From assembly GCA_003476885.1 (NCBI GenBank), contig DMUR01000061.1, positions 1 through 14,447 on the forward strand: 14,447 bases of DNA, given 5' to 3'. The position numbers were made by a program, and so were the translations under genes. Below are positions 6,723-13,334 of the stretch, in pieces; positions within the stretch are counted from its first letter, which is position 1; each line of letters begins with the position of its first letter. The DNA comes from Chloroflexota bacterium. GTDB lineage: Bacteria > Chloroflexota > Limnocylindria > Limnocylindrales > Limnocylindraceae. The notes under the pieces are model-generated. The model made no database searches. It had not been told where the DNA came from and saw only the letters and a list, made by a program, of their open reading frames with translations.

Positions 6723-7799
6723 AGCGCTCCAGTAGCGCTCGGCAGATCCAGAGCGACCAGCATCAAGTGCCACGCGCGCGCCGTGTCCACGCACCGCGTC
6801 TGCCATCTTCTCTACAGAGCCAAAGAGGTGCGGTGTTTGCGATTCGTAGAGTGAGATCCCCTGAATCTTTGTCTCAATGACCGCACTCGTGTCCACAATC
6901 TCTGGCGTCAGCGCAACATCTGATGGAAGTTCGGCGGAATACTCTGCAGGGAGTCCACCCTGTGCGTTGAACTCGCTCCACCACGCGTACGGGAAGTCTT
7001 CATAGAACGAGATTCTGCTCGCCCAATCTGGGCCAGGCATCTCCCACTTGCGCGGTTCTGCCAGCAGTGCCGCACCCACCTTGCGTGCGAGCTGATGATC
7101 AACATGTGATCCAATGCCGAGCGGGAAGTAGACCTGCTGCGGCTCAAGTCGCGCGATCTCCTGTGCGAGCAGTGCAACTGGTGCCACATCGCCGTCACGA
7201 ACACGGCCAAGCAACTGTTCGTCACCTTCGTAGCCACGGAAGACCGCGTCTGGGAGATCAAGGAAGATCACCGCCGCCTCACTGAAGAGCGCGTAGCGTT
7301 CATCTTCCATCTTGCGCTGCGCCATCGCGTCACCCGCCGCAGCTGCCACGGCAATCGCGCCAGGAGTTGTTGTCCCCTGTCCGCCAACCGCATCCACATC
7401 TTTTGCGTGGGGGAGCCCGCCGCCGCCACTGATATCTGCCTTGCGATACCAGGATGCGCGCTGCCAGAACTCTTTTGCGCTCGCATCCGCCTCTTGCTGC
7501 GTTGCGGCGAGTCGACCGCGCTCCGCCTGCCACGGCGCAAGCTCATGCTCCGTCTCACCGGGAACGTCCACGTCTGCAGCAACAGAGCCGCGATCGAAAG
7601 ATTCCGTAGAGGGCCAGATCCCCTTGCCACCGAATCCGAGCGCCTGGCGCTGGTATGTGGACATGCGCGCGAGATCACCGTGCCCAGAGAAGACGCTGAT
7701 GATGATCACGTTCTGTCCAAGTTCGCGCAGGTGGGCGATCAGTCCGCCACACGAGAGTGCCGCGTCATCTGGGTGTGGTGAGATGAAGATGTGGCTCAT
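6711..7799 (-). CDS. PIG-L/LmbE family deacetylase with large insert
   Basis: 362 residues; ATG 7799 has GAAGG 6 bases upstream. The zinc-binding motif P8-H-P-D-D12 at the N-terminus and H232-V-D-H235 in the second half define the PIG-L/LmbE family, metal-dependent N-deacetylases acting on N-acetylglucosamine-type groups in glycolipids, mycothiol/bacillithiol precursors and some antibiotics. RKMEDERYALFSEAAVIFLDLPDAVFRG (162-189) is the usual middle motif. Typical members are 220-290 residues; here about 115 extra residues (roughly 44-160) separate the first strand from this middle motif. The insert contains Trp/Gln-rich and Gly/Ala-rich parts and no motif I know. No signal peptide. It lies last in the minus-strand cluster that includes MMPL and lipoprotein genes and faces the glycosyltransferase gene. 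The substrate is unknown. Confidence 0.87.
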   Translation of the reverse strand: MSHIFISPHPDDAALSCGGLIAHLRELGQNVIIISVFSGHGDLARMSTYQRQALGFGGKGIWPSTESFDRGSVAADVDVPGETEHELAPWQAERGRLAATQQEADASAKEFWQRASWYRKADISGGGGLPHAKDVDAVGGQGTTTPGAIAVAAAAGDAMAQRKMEDERYALFSEAAVIFLDLPDAVFRGYEGDEQLLGRVRDGDVAPVALLAQEIARLEPQQVYFPLGIGSHVDHQLARKVGAALLAEPRKWEMPGPDWASRISFYEDFPYAWWSEFNAQGGLPAEYSAELPSDVALTPEIVDTSAVIETKIQGISLYESQTPHLFGSVEKMADAVRGHGARVALDAGRSGSAERYWSAVRR

Positions 7800-7839
7800 G
7801 GCGTGCCTTCAGCGCAACATGCCGCGCGCGGTAACTGCG

Positions 7840-8019
7840 CTACGGGCTAGGCGAGACGCTCGGCGACTCGGACGCGCTCGGCGCGGGGGTCGCGGAGAGC
7901 GCCTTGGGGAACGTCTTCAAGAAGCCATCACGACCAAAGATCATTGGGTAGGCGATCACGGCCGCAATGGCGATCGTGCAGATCAGCACGAAGGTTCGGG
8001 GTCCGCGGTCTTTGGTCAT
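7840..8019 (-). CDS. Small single-span membrane protein with Pro/Ser tail (59 residues)
   Basis: A 59-residue ORF that size cut-offs would miss. It starts MTKDRGPRTFVLICTIAIAA, continues through a hydrophobic stretch to about residue 28, has a short basic/aromatic part (FGRDGFLKTFPKAL) and ends in ATPAPSASESPSVSPSP. The basic N-terminus and the transmembrane helix (about 9-28) predict an inside-N topology with a flexible Pro/Ser-rich tail outside. It fills an otherwise empty 239-base gap between two same-strand genes, lying 19 bases past the lipoprotein gene's stop. A TAGAAT hexamer ends 7 bases before the ATG and no Shine-Dalgarno is seen. I do not recognise a family. It might be a secreted or membrane-tethered accessory of the neighbouring exporter, but that is a guess from position. 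Confidence 0.6.
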   Translation of the reverse strand: MTKDRGPRTFVLICTIAIAAVIAYPMIFGRDGFLKTFPKALSATPAPSASESPSVSPSP

Positions 8020-8026
8020 GCGGGTG

Positions 8027-8032
8027 ATTCTA
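8027..8032 (-). promoter_or_regulatory. -10-like hexamer TAGAAT for the 59-residue protein (leaderless)
   Basis: On the minus strand TAGAAT ends 7 bases upstream of ATG 8019, just past the stop codon of the lipocalin-like gene. This position would give a transcript starting at or next to the ATG. No -35 is evident. It suggests the small gene can be transcribed separately from the upstream operon. Confidence 0.45.
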
Positions 8033-8038
8033 GCGGGG

Positions 8039-9199
8039 TCAGCGCAGGGAGGCGTATCCGGTGAGTTCCACGTAGGCGTCGCCTCGGACTGGGCGGCCGT
8101 TTAGGCTGCCGCGCACCACGTTGGATCCCTCCCAGTAGATGACCCCAGTGGTCGCTCGCGTATCGAGCTCCTGATCCTTCACATCTGGGGTGATCGTGAC
8201 CTGCAGGCCACGCGTAGGGATCTTGAGCTCCCAGCCGGAGGGCCAGGCCGCCCCCGTGTGTGGGCTCGTCCACTCGCCGGTCGGCGTCAGCTGGATCTCA
8301 CTCCCGTCGATCCGTTCAAAGTCGCCGTCTCCGTTGATCCATGTGCCGTAGATGAGCGGGTAGCTGCCGTCCGCGGCACGGACAAAGGAGAGGGTCACCT
8401 CAATCCCGCGCGCACTCCCGTTATCCAGCGTGAGTGCGAACCAGTCCCATCCGCCACCACCCACCGCAATGAAGTCACCCCACTGATGGTCGAACCAGGA
8501 TGTCCCCTGCACGGCGAGAACTTCACCATCCACAGTGAGCGTTCCACCGGTTGGCATGCGCGTGCGCGAGTAGTAGTAGGAACCGCCCGCAATATCAAAG
8601 TCCACCCAGCCGTCGTTGTCGTGCAGCACAGGCGCTTCGGGTGCGGCGAGCTGCAAGTTGAACCACTCCGCACCAATCTGCATGGAACCATCAAGCCCAA
8701 CGATCATGCTCCATGGATCGTTCTCCAGCGTGGCGGGACTCAACGGATCTGCGCCAGTGATGGCAAAGGCCGCAGCGATCGGCGCGTCAATCATCGCGGT
8801 GATGTCCACCTGCGGACCAATCTCGGCACGCTCGTAGTAGGTAAACGATCCTTCACGTCCACCACGCGGTTTCTCTGTCAGCGCCATGTGTGACGCCCAG
8901 GTGACAGGGAAGTCGCCGCGAATCGCGCGGAAGATGACCGCCTCATATCCAAACGCGCGCGAACCATCCAGCGTGGTCAGGTGCCCAGTGACGTACCACC
9001 ACTCGGTGAGTCGATCATGCGGCGCGTCGTCGCGCGGGAACTGCACCGGTTGCGGATCATTGCGCGGCGGCGGCGGCGTCGCCTTGACGATCGGCGCGCC
9101 AGCAACGGCTGGCGGATTCGCCAAGATTGGACCAGTGCAGGCGCTCACCGTGAGGAGCGCGAACATCAGTGCAAGCGCGTTCATCATCTGCTTCATCAT
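8039..9199 (-). CDS. AttH/CrtC-type lipocalin-like lipoprotein
   Basis: 386 residues. The signal peptide MMKQMMNALALMFALLTVSAC has lipobox V18-S-A-C21, followed by a Pro-rich linker (about 28-52). The mature protein has hallmarks of the CrtC N-terminal/lipocalin-like families (PF07143, PF17186): FPRDDAPHDRLTEWWYVTGHL with E66-W-W-Y69, T233-S-W-F-D-H-Q-W-G-D242, and the C-terminal YWEGSNVVRGSLNGRPVRGDAYVELTGY. Relatives are the carotenoid 1,2-hydratase CrtC and AttH, a two-lipocalin-domain protein. No carotenoid genes are nearby and it is exported, so a lipid- or terpenoid-binding role outside the cell is more likely than CrtC activity. Its start overlaps the MMPL stop by 4 bases (ATGA at 9199-9196), so the two are probably made together. 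GGAGG lies 10 bases upstream. An ATG at 9187 is an alternative start. Confidence 0.88.
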   Translation of the reverse strand: MMKQMMNALALMFALLTVSACTGPILANPPAVAGAPIVKATPPPPRNDPQPVQFPRDDAPHDRLTEWWYVTGHLTTLDGSRAFGYEAVIFRAIRGDFPVTWASHMALTEKPRGGREGSFTYYERAEIGPQVDITAMIDAPIAAAFAITGADPLSPATLENDPWSMIVGLDGSMQIGAEWFNLQLAAPEAPVLHDNDGWVDFDIAGGSYYYSRTRMPTGGTLTVDGEVLAVQGTSWFDHQWGDFIAVGGGGWDWFALTLDNGSARGIEVTLSFVRAADGSYPLIYGTWINGDGDFERIDGSEIQLTPTGEWTSPHTGAAWPSGWELKIPTRGLQVTITPDVKDQELDTRATTGVIYWEGSNVVRGSLNGRPVRGDAYVELTGYASLR

Positions 9200-11508
9200 C
9201 GGCTGCGCGCCTCCGCTTCCGCTTCACTGGCAATGCGACCGGCGAGTAGACGCTGCATCCACTTCGGCGACCACCAGTTCCAATCACCAAAAAGGCGCAT
9301 CGTTGCAGGAACCAAGAGGGCGCGAACGATCGTTGCATCGAGTGCTACGGCAATGGCAACGCCAACACCAAGCGCTTTAATCAACACGATCTCCGCGAAG
9401 ATGAACGACGCAGAGACAACAAAGACGATGAGTGCGGCAGAGGTGATGATGCGTCCACTGCGCTCAAGGCCACCCGCAACGGCGGCCACGTTGTCACCGG
9501 TGCGATCGTAAATCTCGCGCATGCGCGTGAGTAGGAAGACTTCGTAGTCCATTGAGAGACCGAAGAGGACGCAGAACAGGATCACCGGGATTGTTGTCTC
9601 CACAAACCCGAGCGGTGCAAATCCAAGGAGTGCGGAGAGGTTCCCATCTTGGAAGATCCAGACGAGTGCGCCGAAGCTCGCAAGGATGGAGAGCATGTTC
9701 ATGAAGACCGCCTTGATCGGCAACACAATTGAACGCAACAGCACCGCGAGGATGAGCAGTGTGCTGATGATCACCACCGCGGCGGAGCGTGGGAACTCTG
9801 CGGAGATGGTGTCCACCACATCCACAATCTCCGCGGCACCACCACCAATGAGTGCCTCAACACCATCAGGTGGCGTGATCGCACTCGGTTCTCCCGCGCC
9901 GAGCGCGTCTGGCCGAGCGGCGCGTAACTCTGCAACAAGTGCGCGCGACTCTGGTCGATTCGGACCGTAGGTTGGCGTGATGGAGATCGCGGTGAGATCG
10001 TCCTTGGTGGTGAGCGAGAGGATCTGCACGGCGAATCGATCCGGTGGCGCACCAGCGGGCGACGCGTAGAGGAGTTGGTACTGCGCAAGGTTCATGCGCG
10101 GGTCAATGGAGACGAACGATTCCACACGCGCAATCCGCGGATCCGCCTGCATCTTCTGCACCCAGTTGTAGAGGAGGGTGATGTTCTCGGGGCTCGTGGC
10201 AGGTCCTTCGGTGCGAACGGCAATACTCATTGGACCGAACGAACCTTCACCGAAGGCCTCGGTCAGCGCGTCGAGCGCCTGCCTGCTCGGCACACGTTCA
10301 GGGAGGACGCTCCCGTCAGGCGCGTTGAAGCGGACGCCGAGCCACGGGGTGCCGAGCGCCACCAGGAGCGCAAAGGTGGGGAGCGCCACGGCGAGTGGCC
10401 GGCGCATCACGGCGCGTGCGAGGCGGGCCCACGGCCCCTGCTCGTTCACCCGACCGCTGCCGAGCTTCCGGATGGCGAGGCGATTCACCCGTGTGCCGAG
10501 CAGGCTCAGGAGGGCGGGCATCAGGGTGATGCTTGCGGCAACGGCAATGGAGACGGTTACCGCGCCCGCAATGCCAATGCTGCGCAGGATCGCAAAGTCG
10601 AAGAGGGCGAGCCCAGCAAGGCCGAGCATGACGGTCACGCCAGAGAAGAAGACGGCGCGTCCGGCGGTGGCCACCGTTCGTTGCACTGCGTCGCCAATCG
10701 CCGCACCGCGCCCGAGCTCTTCACGGAAGCGAGAGACGAGCAGCAGCGCGTAGTCAACGCCAAGGCCGAGTCCGAGCAGTGTGGTGAGGTTCAACACGAA
10801 GATGCTCATGCGCGTTGCCTGCGCAATGCCGAAGATTGCGGCGAGCCCAACGATCACCGTTGCGCCACCAACGGCGAGTGGGAGTCCGGCGGCGACGGCG
10901 GAGCCAAACACCAACAGCAAGACGATCGCAGCGAGCGGGAGGCTGATCAGCTCGCTGCGCTGAAGATCTGTCTCCGAAACACTCTGAATGTCTGCATAGA
11001 ACGAAGGACCGCCAGCGATTGCAACCTTGATCCCTGGAACCGACTTGATCGCCGCCTGGATCCCTTCAAGCGCCGCGGGCGAATCATCGGGCTTCAAGTC
11101 GAGCAGGATCACGTCGTAGACGATCTTCTTATCAACGTTGACTTGCGACGGTGCAATCAGATGAGAGCGCGAGCCAACCACATGGGGCGCCTTCAGCACG
11201 CCAGCGACCGCCTCTCCTGCCGCAACTTCAAACTGCGGTGTACCAGGGATGAACGTCTCGGAGCTGATCGCAAGCACAAGTGCCGATGGTGGCGCGCCGA
11301 GCTCCTCCTCAAGGATCGCGCGCGCCCGCGCGCTCTCAAGCGTTGGCAGGTCGAAGCCGCCCGCTTGCAGTGCACCTGGCGCCTGCGGTGCAAATGGGAG
11401 TGCACATGCAATCAGCAGCACCCATGCGCCAATGACCCAGGTGCGGCGCGCATGCACCCATGCACCGAGTCGTTCAAACGGTGGGAGCGGAGCGGTGCGC
11501 TTCGCCAC
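9196..11508 (-). CDS. MMPL family RND-type lipid transporter
   Basis: 770 residues from a GTG at 11508 that shares one base with the upstream gene's stop (TAGTG). The frame is open to 11658, but that extension lies inside the upstream gene and is Arg-rich shadow sequence. The architecture is the duplicated RND plan: TM1 at about 24-41, an outer domain 42-185, five further helices to about 335, TM7 at about 371-390, a second outer domain 391-575 and five more helices to about 735. Each half has the proton-relay motif: GLGVDYALLLVSRFREEL (D252-Y253) and GLSMDYEVFLLTRMREIY (D654-Y655). MMPL proteins export lipids or other hydrophobic molecules across the inner membrane using the proton gradient. 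Its length fits small actinobacterial and Chloroflexota MMPL proteins. The cargo is unknown; coupling to the lipocalin-like lipoprotein gene suggests a hydrophobic one. Confidence 0.93.
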   Translation of the reverse strand: MAKRTAPLPPFERLGAWVHARRTWVIGAWVLLIACALPFAPQAPGALQAGGFDLPTLESARARAILEEELGAPPSALVLAISSETFIPGTPQFEVAAGEAVAGVLKAPHVVGSRSHLIAPSQVNVDKKIVYDVILLDLKPDDSPAALEGIQAAIKSVPGIKVAIAGGPSFYADIQSVSETDLQRSELISLPLAAIVLLLVFGSAVAAGLPLAVGGATVIVGLAAIFGIAQATRMSIFVLNLTTLLGLGLGVDYALLLVSRFREELGRGAAIGDAVQRTVATAGRAVFFSGVTVMLGLAGLALFDFAILRSIGIAGAVTVSIAVAASITLMPALLSLLGTRVNRLAIRKLGSGRVNEQGPWARLARAVMRRPLAVALPTFALLVALGTPWLGVRFNAPDGSVLPERVPSRQALDALTEAFGEGSFGPMSIAVRTEGPATSPENITLLYNWVQKMQADPRIARVESFVSIDPRMNLAQYQLLYASPAGAPPDRFAVQILSLTTKDDLTAISITPTYGPNRPESRALVAELRAARPDALGAGEPSAITPPDGVEALIGGGAAEIVDVVDTISAEFPRSAAVVIISTLLILAVLLRSIVLPIKAVFMNMLSILASFGALVWIFQDGNLSALLGFAPLGFVETTIPVILFCVLFGLSMDYEVFLLTRMREIYDRTGDNVAAVAGGLERSGRIITSAALIVFVVSASFIFAEIVLIKALGVGVAIAVALDATIVRALLVPATMRLFGDWNWWSPKWMQRLLAGRIASEAEAEARSR

Positions 11509-12248
11509 TATCTGCCCACCGCAAGTCGCGATGCGAGTGAGTCGGGGAGCCCTGCGGCGTCGATCGCTTCTTGTGCACTCGGAATGTCGTACTCCACACG
11601 GCGCCACATCACGCGGCCAAGACCCGCGCTTGCTTCGTCGCGCTCCCAGAGCAGCCATGCGGCGCGCGGATCTCTGTCGCGCGGTTGACCAACAGATCCG
11701 GCATTCACCAGTGATGCGCCGTGCAGCGGGATCGGATCTTTGCTCACCGCAGTCAGATGCGCAACTTCGCCGCGCAACTCCCAGATTGCTGGGATGTGCG
11801 TATGCCCATGGAAGAGGAGTGGCGTGTTGAGTCCGCGCAGATTCTCTTCTGCCGTAGCGGCATCAATGACGTACTCCATGATCGGATCACGGAGCGACGC
11901 GTGCACCAGCGTTGCTGAGCCCATCTCTAGAACGCGCGGAAGTGCACGCAACCACTCTCTACTTGGTGCGGTGAGCACCTCACGCGTCCACATTGCCGCC
12001 GCATAGGCACCTTCGTTGAAGCTCTCCACAATCTCATCACCGAGTGCGGCAAGGTCGTGATTCCCCATCACGCCGGTTGCACCCACGCGTTGCAACTCTT
12101 CAATCACCTCGTTCGGTGAGGCCCCGTATCCAACCACATCCCCGCAGTGCCAGATCGGCGCGTGCGGCGCAACCTTCGCAACATCATCAAGCACGGCGCG
12201 CAGCGCCTGGATGTTGGCGTGCACGTCAGAGAGGATGACGACGCTCAT
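11508..12248 (-). CDS. Calcineurin-like metallophosphoesterase (YfcE/ApaH-like)
   Basis: 246 residues. All metallophosphoesterase blocks are present: S7-D-V-H10, G36-D-V-V-G-Y-G, M61-G-N-H-D65, V115-H-A-S-L, F146-H-G-H-T-H-I-P and N182-A-G-S-V-G-Q-P-R-D. Likely metal ligands are D8, H10, D37, N63, H116, H149 and H151. The GDVVGYGASPNEVIEEL and GSVGQPRD blocks put it with the common single-domain cytoplasmic phosphodiesterases annotated as metallophosphoesterase family proteins. The substrate (cyclic nucleotide, dinucleotide or phosphoester) is not predictable. The start at ATG 12248 follows the DedA stop by 21 bases; the ribosome-binding site is weak. The stop overlaps the MMPL GTG by one base, so the two are translationally coupled. 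Confidence 0.9.
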   Translation of the reverse strand: MSVVILSDVHANIQALRAVLDDVAKVAPHAPIWHCGDVVGYGASPNEVIEELQRVGATGVMGNHDLAALGDEIVESFNEGAYAAAMWTREVLTAPSREWLRALPRVLEMGSATLVHASLRDPIMEYVIDAATAEENLRGLNTPLLFHGHTHIPAIWELRGEVAHLTAVSKDPIPLHGASLVNAGSVGQPRDRDPRAAWLLWERDEASAGLGRVMWRRVEYDIPSAQEAIDAAGLPDSLASRLAVGR

Positions 12249-12269
12249 CAGGCGGCCGACTTCATCGCG

Positions 12270-12929
12270 TTACGACCGATTCCTAAAGCGCTTTAGCAGC
12301 CCAAGCCGCCATGCGCCAAGGAGCAGCAGCGCAGGGAGACCAATCGCCAAGAGGATCGTTTCGAATGGCGCAAGGTACTCCTGCACCTCTTCCCATCGCG
12401 CACCGAGCGCGGCCCCGCCCCAGATGAGCGCCGCATTCCAGATCAGTGCGCCAACGGTGCTGTAGAGAAGGAACGGAACCAGCGGCATGCGGGCGATCCC
12501 GGCGGGGAAGGAGATCGCGGTGCGGAGGAGCGGCACGAAGCGGCTCCAGAAGACCACCTTCCCTCCGTGACGGGCGAAGAAGCGATCCGCGCGATCAAGG
12601 TCATCAGAAGAGATGCGCACGAAACGGCCGTAGCGCACGAGTAGGCGTCGGCCACCGTATGCGCCGATCGCATACGCGCCAAGGGTGCCAGCCGTGGAGC
12701 CGATCGTGGCGAAGAGGATCGTGGGGATCAGCTCCCAGCGGCCGCCCGTGAGTGGCTCGATCGCCGTTGGGTCCGCCACAAGGAATCCGGCGAACGGGAG
12801 GATGAACTCCGAAGGGACGGGGAAGCTCGATGCGTCCACCGCCATCGCCACGGCAAGGCCGAGATAACCGACCGCCTCATAGAGTGAGGTGATCAGCGGG
12901 ATCAGGATCTCATCAAGCCAAGCGAGCAT
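12270..12929 (-). CDS. DedA family membrane protein
   Basis: 219 residues from ATG 12929; the open frame to 13319 is a polar, charged shadow of the divergent membrane-protein gene. DedA signatures are visible: D32-A-S-S-F-P-V-P-S-E-F-I-L-P-F-A-G-F49, with the acidic and proline residues of the first re-entrant region, and F117-F-A-R-H-G-G-K-V-V-F-W-S-R-F-V-P-L-L-R136 followed by A-G-I-A-R-M-P. Around four membrane helices plus re-entrant loops are expected. DedA/VTT-domain proteins flip lipids such as undecaprenyl phosphate or phosphatidylethanolamine and affect envelope homeostasis. It is first in the minus-strand run leading to the phosphoesterase and MMPL genes, 21 bases before the former. 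AGAGG is only one base from the ATG, too close to act normally. The promoter should be in the 54-base divergent gap. Confidence 0.9.
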   Translation of the reverse strand: MLAWLDEILIPLITSLYEAVGYLGLAVAMAVDASSFPVPSEFILPFAGFLVADPTAIEPLTGGRWELIPTILFATIGSTAGTLGAYAIGAYGGRRLLVRYGRFVRISSDDLDRADRFFARHGGKVVFWSRFVPLLRTAISFPAGIARMPLVPFLLYSTVGALIWNAALIWGGAALGARWEEVQEYLAPFETILLAIGLPALLLLGAWRLGLLKRFRNRS

Positions 12930-12971
12930 GCCTCTAGCGTGCCAGAGATCGCCCCCCAGCGAGCGGTTCGC

Positions 12972-12977
12972 TATGAT
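12972..12977 (+). promoter_or_regulatory. -10-like hexamer TATGAT for the 108-residue membrane protein (leaderless)
   Basis: TATGAT, one base from the TATAAT consensus, ends 6 bases before ATG 12984. This is the same geometry as at 4429-4434 and 3696-3701. No Shine-Dalgarno lies between, so transcription probably begins at the ATG. No clear -35 is visible. Confidence 0.55.
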
Positions 12978-12983
12978 TCGCGC

Positions 12984-13310
12984 ATGACACTCTTCACGCT
13001 TCCGTTTACGAACCCAATGGAGTTCTTCATCTCGCTCGCCATTGGCGGGGGGTTCGTCTACATCTTCCAGAAGGCTGCAATGAGCCAGGAGCAGCGTGAA
13101 ACCTCGTGGGTGAAGCGCTTCGTCACTGGCCCAAACAGCAAGGTCCTCTGGGGTGTGCTCTTTGTTGGCTGGGCACTCGTCTTCGGCCTCCTGCTCGGAA
13201 GCTTTGAAGACAAGACCGCGCACTCGCCATACGGCTCCGTTGGCCTGATCGCACTCTTCTCCGGCTTCTTCGTGATGATGGGATTCATCTGGGCGAGCAT
13301 CGGCGAATAG
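12984..13310 (+). CDS. Small membrane protein of unknown function (108 residues)
   Basis: I do not recognise this protein. Starting at ATG 12984 it has three hydrophobic segments: about 12-28 (MEFFISLAIGGGFVYIF), 54-72 (VLWGVLFVGWALVFGLLLG) and 86-106 (VGLIALFSGFFVMMGFIWAS). A polar loop with a basic patch (about 30-52, SQEQRETSWVKRFVTGPNSK) joins the first two and a short acidic loop with Pro (SFEDKTAHSPYGS) joins the last two. An upstream in-frame ATG at 12939 would run through the promoter-like region, so the shorter start is preferred. It is divergent from the DedA gene by 54 bases and converges on the solute-binding protein gene 24 bases away. Its good -10 element and absent Shine-Dalgarno suggest an independent leaderless transcript. 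Confidence 0.75.
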   Translation: MTLFTLPFTNPMEFFISLAIGGGFVYIFQKAAMSQEQRETSWVKRFVTGPNSKVLWGVLFVGWALVFGLLLGSFEDKTAHSPYGSVGLIALFSGFFVMMGFIWASIGE

Positions 13311-13314
13311 CCGA
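13300..13314. terminator. Short hairpin across the stop codon of the 108-residue protein gene
   Basis: Stem 13300-13304 (TCGGC) pairs with 13310-13314 (GCCGA) around a 5-base loop (GAATA) that contains most of the stop codon. Only 5 base pairs and no T-tract, so weak. It sits in a convergent gene pair like the hairpins at 2060 and 6703. Confidence 0.25.
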
Positions 13315-13334
13315 CTCACTCAAGAAGCAACCGT

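Noticed and set aside
8039..9199. Carotenoid biosynthesis (CrtC) as the role of the lipocalin-like protein
   Set aside because: The protein is an exported lipoprotein and no carotenoid genes are nearby; the fold is shared with AttH-type proteins, so a CrtC name is not justified.
11509..11658. N-terminal extension of the MMPL frame
   Set aside because: It lies within the coding end of the metallophosphoesterase gene and is Arg-rich; the GTG overlapping that gene's stop fits the family start.
10075..11688. A 537-codon open frame on the plus strand, opposite the MMPL gene
   Set aside because: It is antisense to a clear MMPL gene with both proton-relay motifs. The translation is Arg/His/Glu-rich without membrane helices or domains. 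Long antisense frames are expected from the codon bias of high-GC genes.
12930..13319. N-terminal extension of the DedA frame (130 residues)
   Set aside because: The extension is polar and charged and lies opposite the 108-residue membrane-protein gene; the DedA family start fits ATG 12929.
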